Below, in pieces: positions 61,930 through 64,000 of a stretch of DNA of 64,000 bases. The translations under genes and the position numbers were made by a program. The stretch covers positions 1,382,635 through 1,446,634 of the forward strand of contig NW_026570242.1 of NCBI RefSeq assembly GCF_019649055.1. The letters are read 5' to 3'. How positions within the stretch are numbered: the stretch's first letter is position 1; every line of letters starts with the position of its first letter. Under the pieces are notes generated by a model. The model was not told where the DNA came from and searched no databases. It worked only from the letters and a program-made list of their open reading frames with translations. This DNA is from Paramacrobiotus metropolitanus (taxonomy: Eukaryota; Tardigrada; Eutardigrada; Parachela; Macrobiotidae).

Positions 61930-64000
61930 CAGTATATTAAGCAGGGTTCTCTGTTTGAACAGATCTCGCCTCCAAACCTTTAAAATTGGCGAGAGGCGGC
62001 CTTATCTTCTGATTGGTCAGAACCAGCCTTACGGCTTTCAGGCCTGTACACCCTTCTAACCTTCGTTGTCATCAGCCCAAAGCCTTTACTAACCATTCGA
62101 AACCTAAGTACCTGTATAAACTTTTACCCGATTATCCAGATCAGCTGGATCCTAACTTAAGCCTTAGGATCCTGACTTAATCCTTACCTTAAGCCTAAGG
62201 TTTCGAGACTTTAGTGTCTTTTATTTGATTGGTCAGGACTACCAGATCTACCAGATCCGCCAGAACTGCCAGATAAACCATAACTACCAGATCTTCCAAA
62301 TCAGCCAGATCTGCCAGATCAGCCAAATGAACCAAAACTTGCAGGTCAGCCAGAAGAACCATAACTAGAAGGTCAGGCAGAGAAGCCAAATCTGCTAGAT
62401 CAGCCTGAAAACCAGATCAAACAGAATTAACCAGCTCTTCCAGATTAGACTGTACTATCATATCATTCAGAACCATCCTGAACTGCCGTTTCCAGAACTA
62501 CTAGATCAGCATGAACTACCAAATCAGCCTGAACTGCCAGATCAGCCTGAAATACCGAATCATCCAGAACCGCCAGATCAGCAGAAAATGCCTAATCAGT
62601 TAGATCAGCAACAGCAGCCAGATCAGCCAGGTAAATCGGAACTACCAGATCAACCAGATCTGCTAGATCAGTCAGAACTACAAGAACTACCAGAGCAACT
62701 AGAACTATCAGACCAGCCAGCCATCTACCGGTTCCTGCACGAATTCTGCCCGGATTAACCAGATCCTACCTAGTGTCTTATTCTTACTAGGCTTTTGAAA
62801 CCTTAGTTTCCTTACAACATTTTTGCCTGATCAGCCAGATCGTTCTTAAAAACTTAGTCTTTATTGAGCTTTCGAACCTTACTACCTGTACAAATTATTT
62901 CTTGGTTAACCAGATTGTGGTTTCTATCTTTGTTTCTCCAAAGCCTTTAAATTTAAAACCTTAAGGCACTAAGGAACTTTTACCGGATTAGCCAGATCTG
63001 CTTACTTTCTATTTAGTCGTTGCTGAGCTTCCAAACCCTTAGCAAGCCAAGACATTTGTCCCGGAAAGCAACGCGTGCGCAGCCGGCACTTAAAGCCTTT
63101 GGTCACCGAAAGCATTTTAAGCCTTTTGTAACGGGCTCTCTGAGCCTTTTAGTCACCAAATGCTTTTTAAGCTTTTGGTCACCGAAAGCCACGAGTGCGG
63201 TACCCGCCTTATTAAGCCTTTGGTCTACGAAGGCCGGTCAAGCCTTTGGCTACCGAAGGCTTTTTTGACTATTTGGTAACCGCAGCTCTTTTAAGCCTTT
63301 GAAAACCACGCGTGCGGTACCTACACTTTTAAGCCGTCAAAAACCGTAGGCCGCGTCAGCGCAGCCCGTAAGCGCCAAGCGCCGCGCGTCCTGCTTGTCC
63401 AGTTTATTAAGCAGGATTCTTTGTGCGAGACTGATCCCGCCTCCAAATCTGATTGGCCAGAACTAGCCTCACCTTTCTGATTGGCCAGATCTTACTGTAC
63501 GGCTTTTAAGCTTTTACGGCCTTCTAAACATGGGCTTTTACGCGTTTGCGTTACTAAGCTTTCGAAACCTTAGTATCTGTACTAACTTTGCCTGGCTATC
63601 CAGATAGGACCGATCAACCAGATGCCTCCTCCAGCTTTCGTCCTGACTAAGTTTTCGAAACCTTAGTTCCGCAGCAAAGTTTTTTTTTTAATTAGCCAAT
63701 TCAACTAGATCCCTTAGAACTACCTAATTTGCCAGATCAGACTGAACTTCCAGTTCAGCCAGAACTACCAGATCAGCCCGAACAAACGAACCTGCCAGAT
63801 TAACAGCAACCACCAGATCTGCCAGAACTTTCGAATCTACCAGAGTCAGCCTGAACTACCTGATCAGCCTAGACTACTAGCTCAGCCAGACTTACCAAAT
63901 CTGCCAGGTTAGCCAGTACAACCAGAACCTTACCAGAGCTACCAGAACCACCCGGTACCCTTTCTTCTAAGTCTTTGGTCACCGATGGCCACGCGTGCAG
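61930..64000 (-). repeat. Composite repeat block C, same family and orientation as block A
   Basis: A promoter-like module relic at 61934-62030 (ATTGG at 61985 and 62012 on plus, inverse GC box, TATTAAGCAGG), GATCAGCCAGAACTACCA arrays at 62225-62735 and 63705-63955, a 45-nt array at 63060-63345, a degenerate GC hairpin at 63356-63388, a promoter-like module at 63389-63500, and near copies of the 20-bp palindrome at 63554 and about 63647. It continues past the right edge. Confidence 0.85.
63389..63500 (-). promoter_or_regulatory. Promoter-like module, degenerate hairpin
   Basis: On minus: two CCAATCAG boxes, GGAGGCGGG, a TTAATAAACTGG box, then a hairpin region with insertions that no longer pairs perfectly. 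Confidence 0.45.

Overview
The window looks like transposon-rich accessory DNA from an invertebrate animal. The evidence is a Ty3/gypsy retrotransposon, other LTR elements, non-LTR reverse-transcriptase relics, several terminal-inverted-repeat DNA elements, a secreted LDL-receptor class A (LDLa) protein gene with an 84-nt GT-AG intron, and a PC4-like coactivator gene. I see no operons or bacterial signals, and I cannot name the species or phylum from sequence alone.

Layout. 1-9651: a Ty3/gypsy element entering from the left edge. It has Gag, a textbook -1 frameshift signal, protease and pre-RT region, an in-frame TAG, RT/RNase H/integrase, then an ATG-less tail frame and about 1.9 kb of noncoding 3' sequence. 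9652-12352: an almost perfect 2.7-kb inverted repeat. 12353-18203: diverged tandem and dispersed repeats, a broken unknown gene, a CCAAT/GC-box minisatellite and a small inverted-repeat element. 18204-24748: a second LTR element defined by two 382-bp repeats, with only Gag debris recognisable. 24749-28142: debris of a related element. 28298-28743: a lone minus-strand exon candidate. 29-31.4 kb: GC-rich repeats and unexplained sequence.

31.44-42.26 kb is the strangest part. Two blocks of composite repeats in opposite orientation face away from a different repetitive core (34.86-37.23). Each block repeats a module with the layout CCAAT, CCAAT, GC box, TATA-like box and GC-rich perfect hairpin, followed by 45-nt, about 43-nt and 18-nt minisatellites and a recurring 20-bp palindrome. 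The same family returns at 61.93-64.0 kb. The structure recalls Foldback elements, whose long inverted ends are built of short tandem repeats, but the repeated promoter-plus-hairpin module is not something I can assign to a described family.

42.3-61.9 kb holds two decayed copies of a zinc-finger RT family (44.77-45.79 and 57.87-60.82), a 1.1-kb element with perfect 27-bp inverted ends and TA target duplications, LDLa exons (48.5-49.0 and 51.1-52.1, minus), a nested pair of DNA elements (52.99-54.91 with 53.60-54.22 inside), a TGACGTTC array, the PC4-like gene (minus) and an orphan exon candidate near 61.3 kb.

The host genes are few and interrupted by repeats. Most of the window is best read as layers of mobile-element insertion and tandem expansion.
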